This document shows, piece after piece, positions 1 to 7,691 of a stretch of 61,023 bases of DNA. The position numbers and the translations under genes are program-made. The stretch covers positions 1 through 61,023 of the forward strand of contig JAJPJB010000017.1 in NCBI GenBank assembly GCA_021324465.1, written 5' to 3'. The first letter of the stretch is position 1, and each line of letters opens with the position of its first letter. Under the pieces are notes generated by a model. It had not been told where the DNA came from. It was given only the letters and a program-made list of their open reading frames with translations, and ran no database searches. This DNA is from Hyphomicrobiaceae bacterium (GTDB lineage Bacteria; Pseudomonadota; Alphaproteobacteria; Rhizobiales; Xanthobacteraceae).

Positions 1-2
1 AA

Positions 3-503
3 GTTCCCAACGAGCGCGCCGATATCCGCAGAGTGCGCGAGGTCATCGCCAAAGCGACCGGCACGCCGCCGCGCGGCTGGCTCGGCCCTGGGCTTACCGA
101 AACTTGGACCACGCCGGACGTGTTGTCGGAAGAAGGCTACGACTATGTCGCCGACTGGGTGCTCGACGATCAGCCGGTATGGCTCAAGACGCGCGGCAGG
201 CCGATCCTCAATCTGCCCTATACGCAGGAATGCAATGACGTCGCAATGATGCTGATCCAGCATCATAAGGCCTCGGAATATTGCGAGCGCGCGCTCGATC
301 AGTTCGAGCAGATCTATGCCGACGCCGCCGACTCTGCGCGTATCATGGCGTTGTCCGTCCACCCCTACATCATGGGCGCGCCGCATCGCGTCAAATACTT
401 TCGCCGCATCTTCGAAGTGATCCGGCAGAAATCCGACGTGCTGTTCTGGACCGGCTCCCAGATCGCCGATTGGTTTCTCGCCGTCGGACCGAAGGCCCCG
501 TGA
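3..503 (+). CDS. Polysaccharide deacetylase family protein, C-terminal part (5' end outside window)
   Basis: The reading frame is already open at the window edge, so only the last ~167 residues are present. The sequence (RGWLGPGLTET, then a C-terminal IMALSVHPYIMGAPHR stretch and a final helix ending before TGA at 501-503) resembles the NodB-homology deacetylases of the PuuE/allantoinase-like group, which remove acyl groups or open ureide rings. The metal-binding N-terminal motifs lie upstream of the window, so the substrate cannot be judged. The stop codon overlaps the GTG start of the next gene (GTGA), which suggests translational coupling with the transporter. The family call is good and the exact activity is unknown. 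Confidence 0.75.
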   Translation, partial: VPNERADIRRVREVIAKATGTPPRGWLGPGLTETWTTPDVLSEEGYDYVADWVLDDQPVWLKTRGRPILNLPYTQECNDVAMMLIQHHKASEYCERALDQFEQIYADAADSARIMALSVHPYIMGAPHRVKYFRRIFEVIRQKSDVLFWTGSQIADWFLAVGPKAP

Positions 504-1438
504 ACTTTCAGGCGAAAAACGCCGCGCCGCCGCATGACGCGCATGCGCGCGCCGATGTCGGGGCGCGACTCATGCTGGCCACATTGTGCTTCATCTGGGG
601 CACGACCTGGTCGGTGATGAAAGTCGTGCTCAATGAGGTTCCGCCGCTGAGCATGCGCGCCGTCGTCTCCGGCATGGGCGTGGTGACGCTTTATCTGCTG
701 TGCGTGTTCATGCGGCGAAGCATGCACCTGCCCTCGCGCAAGGCCTGGGTGCATGTCACCATCGCTTCGCTTCTCAACATCGTCGGATTCTGCCTGTTCG
801 GCACGTTCGCGCAGCTCAGCGCGGCGACGTCGCGCGTGACAATACTCGCCTATACGATGCCCGTCTGGTCGGTCCTTCTGGCTTGGCCGATCCTCGGCGA
901 GCGCCCCAATGGCCTGCAGGCCGCCGCGCTCGCACTGTGCGCCGCGGGACTCGCGATCCTGATCTATCCGCTGACCGGCAACGGTCTTCCGCTCGGCATC
1001 GCGCTTGCCGCCCTGACCGGCCTGAGCTGGGCCGCCGGTACGGTCTATCTGAAATGGGCGCGGCTTGAGGCCGACCCGATGGGCGTGGCCAGCTGGCAAA
1101 TGACCATCGCCTTTGTGGTCATCACCGCTTTCATGTTCGCTTTTGAAGGTTGTCCGGATGTCAGCCACGCCCGCACCGACGGCTGGCTCGGCATGGTTTG
1201 GACCGGTGTCGTCGGCAACGGCGTCGCCTATGCACTGTGGTTTCCGGTGGTGCGCCGCCTCTCTGCCGTGGCAGCATCGGTCGGTGTGCTCGCCGTGCCG
1301 GTGATTGGTGTCGTGCAGGCATTTTTGATCCTGGGTGAAGTGCCGACCGCCCCCGACATCATCGGTTTTGCCCTGATCTTCGCCGCCTCGGCGCTCGTCT
1401 TGCTGACGCGGCAGGCCAGTGCTGAAGCGACGCCGTAG
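500..1438 (+). CDS. DMT superfamily (EamA) transporter
   Basis: An inner-membrane permease of about 312 residues with ten predicted hydrophobic segments arranged as two EamA repeats (first repeat begins near LATLCFIWGTTWS, second near GIALAALTGLSWAAGT). The family exports or imports small metabolites, and the substrate cannot be read from sequence. I chose GTG at 500 because it overlaps the preceding TGA by four bases. ATG at 572 would also give a protein starting just before the first membrane helix. The same frame is open further upstream to 281, but that part overlaps the deacetylase frame and looks like a shadow. Confidence 0.85.
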   Translation: MNFQAKNAAPPHDAHARADVGARLMLATLCFIWGTTWSVMKVVLNEVPPLSMRAVVSGMGVVTLYLLCVFMRRSMHLPSRKAWVHVTIASLLNIVGFCLFGTFAQLSAATSRVTILAYTMPVWSVLLAWPILGERPNGLQAAALALCAAGLAILIYPLTGNGLPLGIALAALTGLSWAAGTVYLKWARLEADPMGVASWQMTIAFVVITAFMFAFEGCPDVSHARTDGWLGMVWTGVVGNGVAYALWFPVVRRLSAVAASVGVLAVPVIGVVQAFLILGEVPTAPDIIGFALIFAASALVLLTRQASAEATP

Positions 1439-1608
1439 AACGCACTATAGATGTGAACTTTCAGGAGTTGTCCATTCGATCCTGACCGGAACGCTGATGT
1501 TGCCACACCTCGGTGCGTCGCGGGGGATGTCTGTGGGGAACAGAGCTGGCTCCTCGCGTTTGCGACGATGCGCGCAATATGATGGCGCCCGAGAGGCAAT
1601 CCTGAGCA

Positions 1609-2454
1609 TCACTTGATTGCAAGCGCCAGCTCCGCCGCGCGCTCGGTCATCATGCTCTGTGGATCGGCGAGCGCGTCGATCACCGTGAAATGATTGGTGC
1701 CGGCGATTTCCTCATAACGCGTCTGAGCGCCGGCCTCTTGCCAAGTTTGTGCGAGCGCGCGGCTCTGTCGCTTGAACTCACTCGATTCGAGGCCGCCGCA
1801 AACAGCATCAAAAATGCGGCCGCGCACATTCGGCCACGATAGCGGCGAGAGCCGGCGCGCTTCGGCGGCATCGAGCCTAAGGTCCTGATTGACGCTGATG
1901 CCGACGAGCGGCGAAAGATCAAATACGCCTGAAATCGCATAACCTGTCGGCACCAGGCTGGCTGGGGCCTTTGGATAGAGCGATGGCCAGTCGGTCGCGA
2001 CCATGCAGGCCGCGAGGTGGCCGCCGGCGGAATGGCCGACAAGGAATATCGATCGACCATAGCGCTGCCACAGGAATACGCAGGCGCGGCGGATCTGCTC
2101 GATGATGTCGCCTATGCCGAGATTCGGGCAAAGGTCGTACCCGACGACCGCGACAGCAATGCCGTGCACGTTGAGGCCGCGTGCCATTTGGCTGAACATT
2201 GAGGCGTCCAGCGAACGCCACCAGCCGCCATGCACGAACATTGCCAGCGGCGCCGCCTCACCCGCTTGCGGGAGGAACAGATCGAGGGTTTGTCGCGGGG
2301 TATCGCCATAAGGCAAGCCGAGCCGTGCGCGCTCGGCTTTGAGCGCTTCGGCCCGGAAATTCTCGGCCTCGAACGCCCAGCGCGCAAAAATCTCCGGATG
2401 CTCCGGAACGCGCGCGCGATTGTTGTATTCGACCTCGTAGTCAATCGGAGCCAC
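1609..2454 (-). CDS. Alpha/beta hydrolase, kynurenine-formamidase-like esterase
   Basis: A cytoplasmic serine hydrolase of about 281 residues. It has the oxyanion motif HGGWW, the nucleophile elbow GHSAGGH and a C-terminal GTNHFTV carrying the likely catalytic His. This HGGxW/GxSAGG pattern is that of arylformamidase/BD-FAE type esterases. I place the start at GTG 2454 because GGGGAG lies six bases upstream and family members begin close to an IDYEVEYNNRA-type sequence. The frame is open to an ATG at 2553, but that longer start has no such signal. Without kynurenine-pathway neighbours, formamidase activity remains an inference. Confidence 0.8.
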   Translation of the reverse strand: MAPIDYEVEYNNRARVPEHPEIFARWAFEAENFRAEALKAERARLGLPYGDTPRQTLDLFLPQAGEAAPLAMFVHGGWWRSLDASMFSQMARGLNVHGIAVAVVGYDLCPNLGIGDIIEQIRRACVFLWQRYGRSIFLVGHSAGGHLAACMVATDWPSLYPKAPASLVPTGYAISGVFDLSPLVGISVNQDLRLDAAEARRLSPLSWPNVRGRIFDAVCGGLESSEFKRQSRALAQTWQEAGAQTRYEEIAGTNHFTVIDALADPQSMMTERAAELALAIK

Positions 2455-2582
2455 CGGCGTCTCCCCGTGGTTTTGCAGGACATTGCGGCATTGCCATCCT
2501 GCGGGCAAGAGCAGGAGCCCGGCCCAACCCCTCCAGGATCGACAGGTCCGCAAAATCTGGCAAAATCTGCTAGGTGGATCGC

Positions 2583-3689
2583 ATGAAAGTCGACGGCAAG
2601 CCCATGCGCACGATCTGGCTCGAGCCGGATGGCTGGTCGGTGGGCGTCATTGATCAGACAGCGCTGCCGCATCGATTGGTGACCGCCCGGCTGACCTCGC
2701 TCGAAGCGGCGGCGCATGCGATCCGGTCCATGGTGATCCGCGGCGCGCCCCTGATCGGCGCGACTGCCGCCTATGGCATGTGTCTGGCGTTGCGGGCGGA
2801 TGCCTCCGACGAGGCGATTGATCGCGCCTATGCGATGCTCCTGGCTACGCGGCCGACCGCCATCAATCTCAAATGGGCGCTCGACGAAATCCTGGCCGTA
2901 GTGCGCAATCGGCCGCGTGCCGAGCGCAGCGCGGCTGCCTACAAACGCGCCGCGGAAATCTGCGAGGAAGACATCGCCATCAATATCGGCATCGCCAAGA
3001 GTGGGTTGCCGGTCCTCGAAGCCATCGCACAGCGTAAAAAACCGGGTGAGCCCGTCAACGTGCTCACCCATTGCAATGCCGGCTGGCTTGCCGCCGTCGA
3101 TGTCGGCACCGCCACCGCGCCGATCTATATGGCGCACGACAAGGGTATTCCCATTCACGTATTCGCCGACGAGACGCGGCCGCGCAATCAGGGCGCCTCT
3201 CTTACCTCCTGGGAGCTTGGGCATCACGGCGTGCCGCATACCGTGATCGCCGACAATACCGGCGGGCATCTGATGCAGCACGGGCTGGTCGACATCGTGA
3301 TCGTCGGCACCGACCGTGTCACCGCCAATGGCGACGTCTGCAACAAGATCGGCACCTACCTGAAAGCGCTCGCCGCGCGCGACAATAACGTGCCCTTCTA
3401 TGTCGCGCTGCCTTCGCCGACCATCGACTTCACGGTCGCCGATGGCATCGCCGAGATCCCGATCGAGGAGCGCAGCGCGGATGAGGTTGCGACCATGACC
3501 GGGCGCACCAACGACGGGCGGATCGAAACTGTGCGCATCGTGCCGGAGGGCTCGCCGGTCAGCAATTATGGCTTTGACATCACGCCGGCCCGCCTGGTGA
3601 CCGGGTTGATCACCGAGCGCGGCGTGATCGCGGCCTCGCGCGCCGGCCTGGCCCGGGCTTTCCCCGAGCGCGCCGGCGCGGCACAATGA
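2583..3689 (+). CDS. mtnA: S-methyl-5-thioribose-1-phosphate isomerase
   Basis: Converts 5-methylthioribose-1-phosphate to 5-methylthioribulose-1-phosphate in the methionine salvage pathway. About 368 residues, normal for MtnA. Family signatures visible are MVIRGAPLIGATAAYG near the N-terminus, THCNAGWLA with the catalytic Cys, and GTDRVTANGDVCNKIGTY with the catalytic Asp. I chose ATG 2583 because AGGTGG lies five bases upstream; GTG 2574 is in frame and overlaps that signal. No other salvage gene is adjacent. The next gene, 33 bp downstream, is a DNA-repair protein. Confidence 0.95.
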   Translation: MKVDGKPMRTIWLEPDGWSVGVIDQTALPHRLVTARLTSLEAAAHAIRSMVIRGAPLIGATAAYGMCLALRADASDEAIDRAYAMLLATRPTAINLKWALDEILAVVRNRPRAERSAAAYKRAAEICEEDIAINIGIAKSGLPVLEAIAQRKKPGEPVNVLTHCNAGWLAAVDVGTATAPIYMAHDKGIPIHVFADETRPRNQGASLTSWELGHHGVPHTVIADNTGGHLMQHGLVDIVIVGTDRVTANGDVCNKIGTYLKALAARDNNVPFYVALPSPTIDFTVADGIAEIPIEERSADEVATMTGRTNDGRIETVRIVPEGSPVSNYGFDITPARLVTGLITERGVIAASRAGLARAFPERAGAAQ

Positions 3690-3722
3690 GCAGTTGAGTC
3701 GTCGCCGGGTGGGAGCTGCAGT

Positions 3723-4268
3723 GTGCGTAAGCTTGCGTGTCGGCCGCTGTCGAACCCGCCTCTGCCAGGAATGCTTGCCGTGAATCTGAAGTCACTCGCG
3801 CCAGCCGTGCCGGTCGATGGCCGGCAATCGCCGACTGCACTGGCGATCGCGCGCGGCACCGCCCGCTATCTGCACGCGCTCGGCTATTGCGTGGTCTCGG
3901 AGTTGCCCCTGCCATCAGGCCGGCGCGCCGATCTGGTCGCGCTCGGCAGCGACGGCGAAATCATCATCATCGAGATCAAATCGTCGGTGGCCGATTTCCG
4001 CGCCGACCAGAAATGGACCGACTATCGCATGCATTGCGACCGGTTGTTTTTTGCCACCGTGGTCGACGTGCCTTGCGATATCTTTCCGACCGATGCCGGT
4101 TTGATCGTCGCCGACGCGTTCGGCGCGACCATCGTCTGCGAAGCGCCGGAGCATCGGTTGCCGGCGGCGACCCGTAAGAGCGTCATGCTGCGATTTGCGC
4201 AAGCCGCGGCGCTGCGCCTGCAAGCGCTCGCCGATCCGCAGGGGCCTTATGCCGGGCAAATGTTCTAG
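3723..4268 (+). CDS. mmcB: MmcB family DNA repair protein (putative nuclease)
   Basis: A protein of about 165-181 residues with a restriction-endonuclease-like core: E60 (VVSELPLP), D70 (GRRADLVAL) and E84-x-K86 (IIIIEIKSS), a complete PD-(D/E)xK arrangement. MmcB proteins are an alphaproteobacterial family; the Caulobacter member is SOS-regulated and contributes to mitomycin C resistance. GTG 3723 has GGGAG seven bases upstream, but ATG 3771 or GTG 3780 (AGGA nine bases upstream) are also possible because conservation begins near DGRQSPTA. I see no GAACN7GAAC-type SOS box in the 33 bp upstream of the start, so damage induction is not supported here. Confidence 0.8.
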   Translation: MRKLACRPLSNPPLPGMLAVNLKSLAPAVPVDGRQSPTALAIARGTARYLHALGYCVVSELPLPSGRRADLVALGSDGEIIIIEIKSSVADFRADQKWTDYRMHCDRLFFATVVDVPCDIFPTDAGLIVADAFGATIVCEAPEHRLPAATRKSVMLRFAQAAALRLQALADPQGPYAGQMF

Positions 4269-4271
4269 GCG

Positions 4272-4763
4272 CTAAGCCGCAACCGGAGCGGTCTGTCGGC
4301 TGCGCAGCCGCTCCAAGACGTGGCGCAGCATTTCGAGATCGACCGGCTTTGCCATCGTCTCGCAGATATTGAGATTGAGCGGCCTGGCGCTCTTCAATGT
4401 CTCACGAAAAGTCGCCTCGTCGCAGCCGCTGATGATCACGATCGGCGCGCGGCAACCGATGCCGCGCAGATAGTGCAGCATGTCGAGGCCGGCATGCCGG
4501 CCGAGCGACAGATCGAGGCTGATGCAATCGAACGGCGTTTCCAGCGCAAGCCGGGCGGCTTCCTCATAGGTCGCCGCCCCTGCCGGCGCGTATCCCGCCT
4601 TGGCGCCGACCCGGCAGATGATCTTGCGATGCAGATAATCGTCGTCGATCACCAGCAGCCGCGGCAAAGCCGAGTCCTCGGACTGCGGCGCCTGCGGCGC
4701 GGCAACGGCCAAGCTCTCGTCGATGGCCCGATATGATCGCGTCGGCCTGAGCATGCGCTCCAC
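4272..4763 (-). CDS. Single-domain response regulator (CheY-like receiver)
   Basis: A 163-residue protein with a variable 30-residue N-terminus and one receiver domain. The acidic pocket is LLVIDDD, the phosphoacceptor is D84 (CISLDLSLG), the Thr/Ser position is IISG and the conserved Lys is K139 (MAKPVD). There is no output domain, so it probably acts by protein-protein contact or as a phosphate sink. It lies convergent with mmcB (3 bp apart) and 165 bp upstream of regA on the same strand, so it may work with RegB, but no sequence feature proves that partnership. Confidence 0.85.
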   Translation of the reverse strand: MERMLRPTRSYRAIDESLAVAAPQAPQSEDSALPRLLVIDDDYLHRKIICRVGAKAGYAPAGAATYEEAARLALETPFDCISLDLSLGRHAGLDMLHYLRGIGCRAPIVIISGCDEATFRETLKSARPLNLNICETMAKPVDLEMLRHVLERLRSRQTAPVAA

Positions 4764-4928
4764 CGTTCCGATTATCCTTGCTCGTTGATATTCGCGGGCC
4801 GCAAAAATTTGATTTAATCAGTTCGCTAAAAATTGAATCAGCTCGTGACGGCAGGGGCCGGCTCCGTCGGCACGGTTAGCCCGCGGTAAATGCAATTGCG
4901 TGATCGTGCGACGCGTTTTTTGCGCCGC

Positions 4929-5483
4929 CTATTTCGGCGCGCGCTTGGCAAGGATGCGCTGCAGCGTGCGGCGATGCATGTTGAGGCGGCGCGCGGTCTC
5001 CGAGACATTGCGGCCGCACAGTTCATAGATGCGCTGAATGTGTTCCCAGCGCACGCGGTCCGCCGACATCGGATTTTCCGGTGGCTCGACCTTCTTGTTG
5101 TCGAGCGCAAGCAGCGCCGCGGCCACATCGTCGGCATCGACCGGTTTGGCGAGATAGTCGACCGCGCCAAGCTTCACGGCGTTGACGGCGGTGGCGATAT
5201 TGCCATAGCCGGTCAGAATGATGGCGCGCGCGTCCGGGCGGCGCTTTTTCATCGCCGAAATCACATCGAGCCCGTTGCCGTCGCCAAGCCGCATATCGAC
5301 TACGGCGAAGGCCGGTGGGGCCTTTTCCACCTGCAGGAGACCGTCGGCCACCGACTCGGCGGTGGTCACCGCAAAGCCCCGGCCTTCCATGGCGCGTGCC
5401 AGCCGCTGCAGAAATGACTTGTCGTCTTCGACGATCAACAGCGAACGTTCGCCTGGAACCTGTGTGGGCGCCGCAATGGTCAT
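4929..5483 (-). CDS. regA: Redox response regulator of the RegA/PrrA/ActR family
   Basis: The DNA-binding regulator of the RegB-RegA redox system, which controls energy-generating and carbon/nitrogen-fixation genes in alphaproteobacteria. The receiver domain has LLIVEDD, phosphoacceptor Asp in VVDMRLGDGNG and Lys in LAKPVD, followed by a proline-bearing linker (EPPENPMSADR) and a C-terminal Fis-type helix-turn-helix (NVSETARRLNMHRRTLQRIL), very conserved in this family. I start at ATG 5483, with GGAG nine bases upstream; ATG 5498 and TTG 5501 are in frame but lack a ribosome site. It lies 67 bp downstream of the sensor kinase gene in the same direction. Confidence 0.92.
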   Translation of the reverse strand: MTIAAPTQVPGERSLLIVEDDKSFLQRLARAMEGRGFAVTTAESVADGLLQVEKAPPAFAVVDMRLGDGNGLDVISAMKKRRPDARAIILTGYGNIATAVNAVKLGAVDYLAKPVDADDVAAALLALDNKKVEPPENPMSADRVRWEHIQRIYELCGRNVSETARRLNMHRRTLQRILAKRAPK

Positions 5484-5550
5484 GGCAATCTGCTCCATCA
5501 ATCAAAATACCGATACGGAGTCGCCCAATGAGCCAACCGGTATCTGACAA

Positions 5551-6894
5551 TTAAGACGTTGCGACTACCGGCTCAAGGGGAGGCGCCGGCATGGGGCGCT
5601 CGAAATCGGCGCGATTCCAAGTAATGGTAACCGTGGCGCCGTGCAGCGGCGGCGATTGATTTATCAGCGATAGCTTGGCGCCAGAGCGCTCGAGTAGCGT
5701 CTTGGCGATGAAGAAGCCCAAGCCCAACCCGAATGCGGTCTCCTCGTCGCCTTCCGGCCCGCGCGCGCCGGGCTTTCGGTGCGTGACATAGGGAGCGCCG
5801 ATACGATCCACGACCTCCGGCGCAAAACCAGGTCCATCATCGCTGATAATGATAGTGACCTCATCGGCGTTCCACTGCGCAAAAATCTCCACCCGGCTAT
5901 GGGCAAAATCGACGGCATTCTCGATCAGATTGCCGAGCCCGTAGCGGATCGCGGGGTTGCGCGCGCCGACCGGTTCGCCCGCCCGGTTGGGCGGATAGGT
6001 GACTCCGATGGAGACGCCGAAATTGCGGTGCGGCGCCACAGCCTCTTCGATCAGAGCAGAGAGCGGCATGCGGTCGAACGGCTCGCCAGCCGGCAGCTCG
6101 GTGATCTTGGCCAGAATTTCGCGGCAGCGCTGCGCCTGCTCGCGCAGCAATTTGACATCTTCGGAATAGGGTGAGTTCGGCTCGAGCGCACGCTCGATTT
6201 CACGGATAACGACGGTAATAGTCGACAGCGGCGTGCCGAGCTCATGCGCTGCAGCGGCGGCGAGACCATCGAGCTGAGACAGATGCTGTTCGCGCGCCAG
6301 GACGAGCTCGGTGGCGGCAAGCGCATCGGACAGCTGCCGCGCCTCTTCGGCGATCTGCCAAGTGTAAACGCCGATATAGCCGATCGCGAGCAGGATCGAG
6401 AGCCAGACCCCGACCATGTAGATCTCTGGCAGTTCCAACGGGTCCTCGGCGTCCCAAGGCAGATTGTAGTGCAGAAACACCAGCACCGTGGCACAAAACA
6501 TCGCGAAAGTGCCGATGAGCAGGGTCATGCGCGGCGGCAGCGCGGTGGCCGAGATCAGGACCGGCCCGAGCAGCAAAAACGAGAACGGATTCTCCAGGCC
6601 GCCGGTTAGGTAGAGCAATGCGGTCAGCTCCGCGATATCGAAGCCAAGGAGCCAGGCGGCGCGGTCGGGCTCGAGCCATTGGGTCTGATGGAAGCCGATA
6701 CGAAGCGCAATGTTGAGCAGCGCCGCGAGCGCAATGACGGCCAGGCACGGCCAGATCGGGACCTCGAATTCGAGGCCGAAATATACCACCAGCACGGCTG
6801 CAAACTGGCCCAACACCGCGAGCCAGCGCAGCCGGACCAGCGTGTCCAGCCGGACATTACGCGGACGCTCGTTGGTGCGTGGCAGCCCGAACAT
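5551..6894 (-). CDS. regB: Redox sensor histidine kinase of the RegB/PrrB/ActS family
   Basis: A membrane sensor kinase of 447 residues. About six membrane helices occupy residues 20-180 and carry GGLENPF (98-104), the conserved quinone-binding heptapeptide of RegB. The H-box is AAAAHELGTPLSTI with H217 as phosphorylation site. C257 (QAQRCREIL) matches the redox-active cysteine of RegB. The ATPase core shows the N-box LGNLIENAVDFA, DDGPGFAP and GLGLGFFIA. It probably autophosphorylates under reducing conditions and passes phosphate to the adjacent RegA. An SCO/SenC homologue, often linked to this pair, is present but about 35 kb away. Confidence 0.93.
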   Translation of the reverse strand: MFGLPRTNERPRNVRLDTLVRLRWLAVLGQFAAVLVVYFGLEFEVPIWPCLAVIALAALLNIALRIGFHQTQWLEPDRAAWLLGFDIAELTALLYLTGGLENPFSFLLLGPVLISATALPPRMTLLIGTFAMFCATVLVFLHYNLPWDAEDPLELPEIYMVGVWLSILLAIGYIGVYTWQIAEEARQLSDALAATELVLAREQHLSQLDGLAAAAAHELGTPLSTITVVIREIERALEPNSPYSEDVKLLREQAQRCREILAKITELPAGEPFDRMPLSALIEEAVAPHRNFGVSIGVTYPPNRAGEPVGARNPAIRYGLGNLIENAVDFAHSRVEIFAQWNADEVTIIISDDGPGFAPEVVDRIGAPYVTHRKPGARGPEGDEETAFGLGLGFFIAKTLLERSGAKLSLINQSPPLHGATVTITWNRADFERPMPAPPLEPVVATS

Positions 6895-7026
6895 GCGACG
6901 AATGTAACGATTGACGGGGCGGTATCAAACGCCCCTGCGCGGCCGGCGACCGGCTTGATGGGCTGGCGCTCGCCCCAGCCTTGCGCAAGAATACCGGCGA
7001 CCACGTGATCCGAGGGAGTGACTGCG

Positions 7027-7566
7027 ATGGCCTATGAGCTGGACCAGTTCGTTTCAGATTGCCGCTCCATTCTTGCGTGCGACGGAGGCCCGCAGGGTCG
7101 CGAGCAGGTGCGCAGGCAGCTGGAAAAGCTTCTGCAGAATCCGGAATTCGTCCGCAAGCATTGCGAAGAGGCGCCGCGCGGCCTGCATGTGCTTTACGAG
7201 GATCCCGAGCTGGGCTTTCAGATTCTCGCTCACATCAACGACAAAGCGCGCGTCTCGCCGCCGCACGATCACGGAGCGTCCTGGGCAATCTACGGTCAAG
7301 CCACGCATTATACCGACATGACCGAATGGGAGCGCGAGGACAATGGCAGCGATCCCGGCCATGCTAAGCTCAAGCCGGTAAAGAAATATCGTCTGATGCC
7401 GGGGCAGGCCGGCATTTATCAGGACGGCAAAATTCATTCGATCGATTATCCCGATCATGCCAGGTTTGTGCGCGTGACCGGAACCAATCTCGACCGCATT
7501 CCCCGCGTGCGCTTCGATCTTCAGACCGGCGAGGTCAAGCAGATGACACCGCAGCAGGCGACGTGA
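7027..7566 (+). CDS. Cupin-fold protein of the cysteine-dioxygenase-like type
   Basis: A protein of about 179 residues with a helical N-terminus and a cupin barrel. The metal-binding His pair is in SPPHDHGASWAIYG and a later His follows in IHSIDYPDHARFVRV, as in thiol dioxygenases (cysteine or 3-mercaptopropionate type) and related double-stranded beta-helix enzymes. ATG 7027 is preferred because AGGGAG sits eight bases upstream; GTG 7018 overlaps that signal. The next gene encodes four rhodanese domains, which suggests joint work on sulfur compounds, for example oxidation of a thiol followed by sulfur transfer. The exact thiol substrate cannot be decided. Confidence 0.8.
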   Translation: MAYELDQFVSDCRSILACDGGPQGREQVRRQLEKLLQNPEFVRKHCEEAPRGLHVLYEDPELGFQILAHINDKARVSPPHDHGASWAIYGQATHYTDMTEWEREDNGSDPGHAKLKPVKKYRLMPGQAGIYQDGKIHSIDYPDHARFVRVTGTNLDRIPRVRFDLQTGEVKQMTPQQAT

Positions 7567-7588
7567 TCTTGCGACTGTGAGTTGCGTT

Positions 7589-7691
7589 AGAGCATTTTCC
7601 GGAAAGGTGGGTAGCGGCTTTCCGCAAGAAGATGCGACAGAACAAAAATTCCCGGAACGTTTTCCGTTTCCGTCGAATCGGAAAACGCTGT
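7589..7691 (+). repeat. Dispersed palindromic intergenic repeat, copy A
   Basis: About 103 bp beginning agcattttccggaaa and ending aatcggaaaacgct. It aligns over its whole length with the reverse complement of 44578-44686 (copy B), with substitutions and one gap of about 11 bases. Both halves contain inverted segments (ttttccggaaa; acgttttccg paired with cggaaaacg), so a transcript could fold. This resembles the small mobile or extragenic palindromic repeats common between genes in Bradyrhizobiaceae-like genomes. Its right half overlaps the apparent 5' end of the rhodanese gene. Confidence 0.8.

Noticed and set aside
2112-3686. 524-codon open frame on the minus strand opposite mtnA
   Set aside because: It lies antisense to a certain mtnA gene, has Arg/Gly/Asp-rich shadow composition and no domain; GC-rich third positions keep the antisense frame open.
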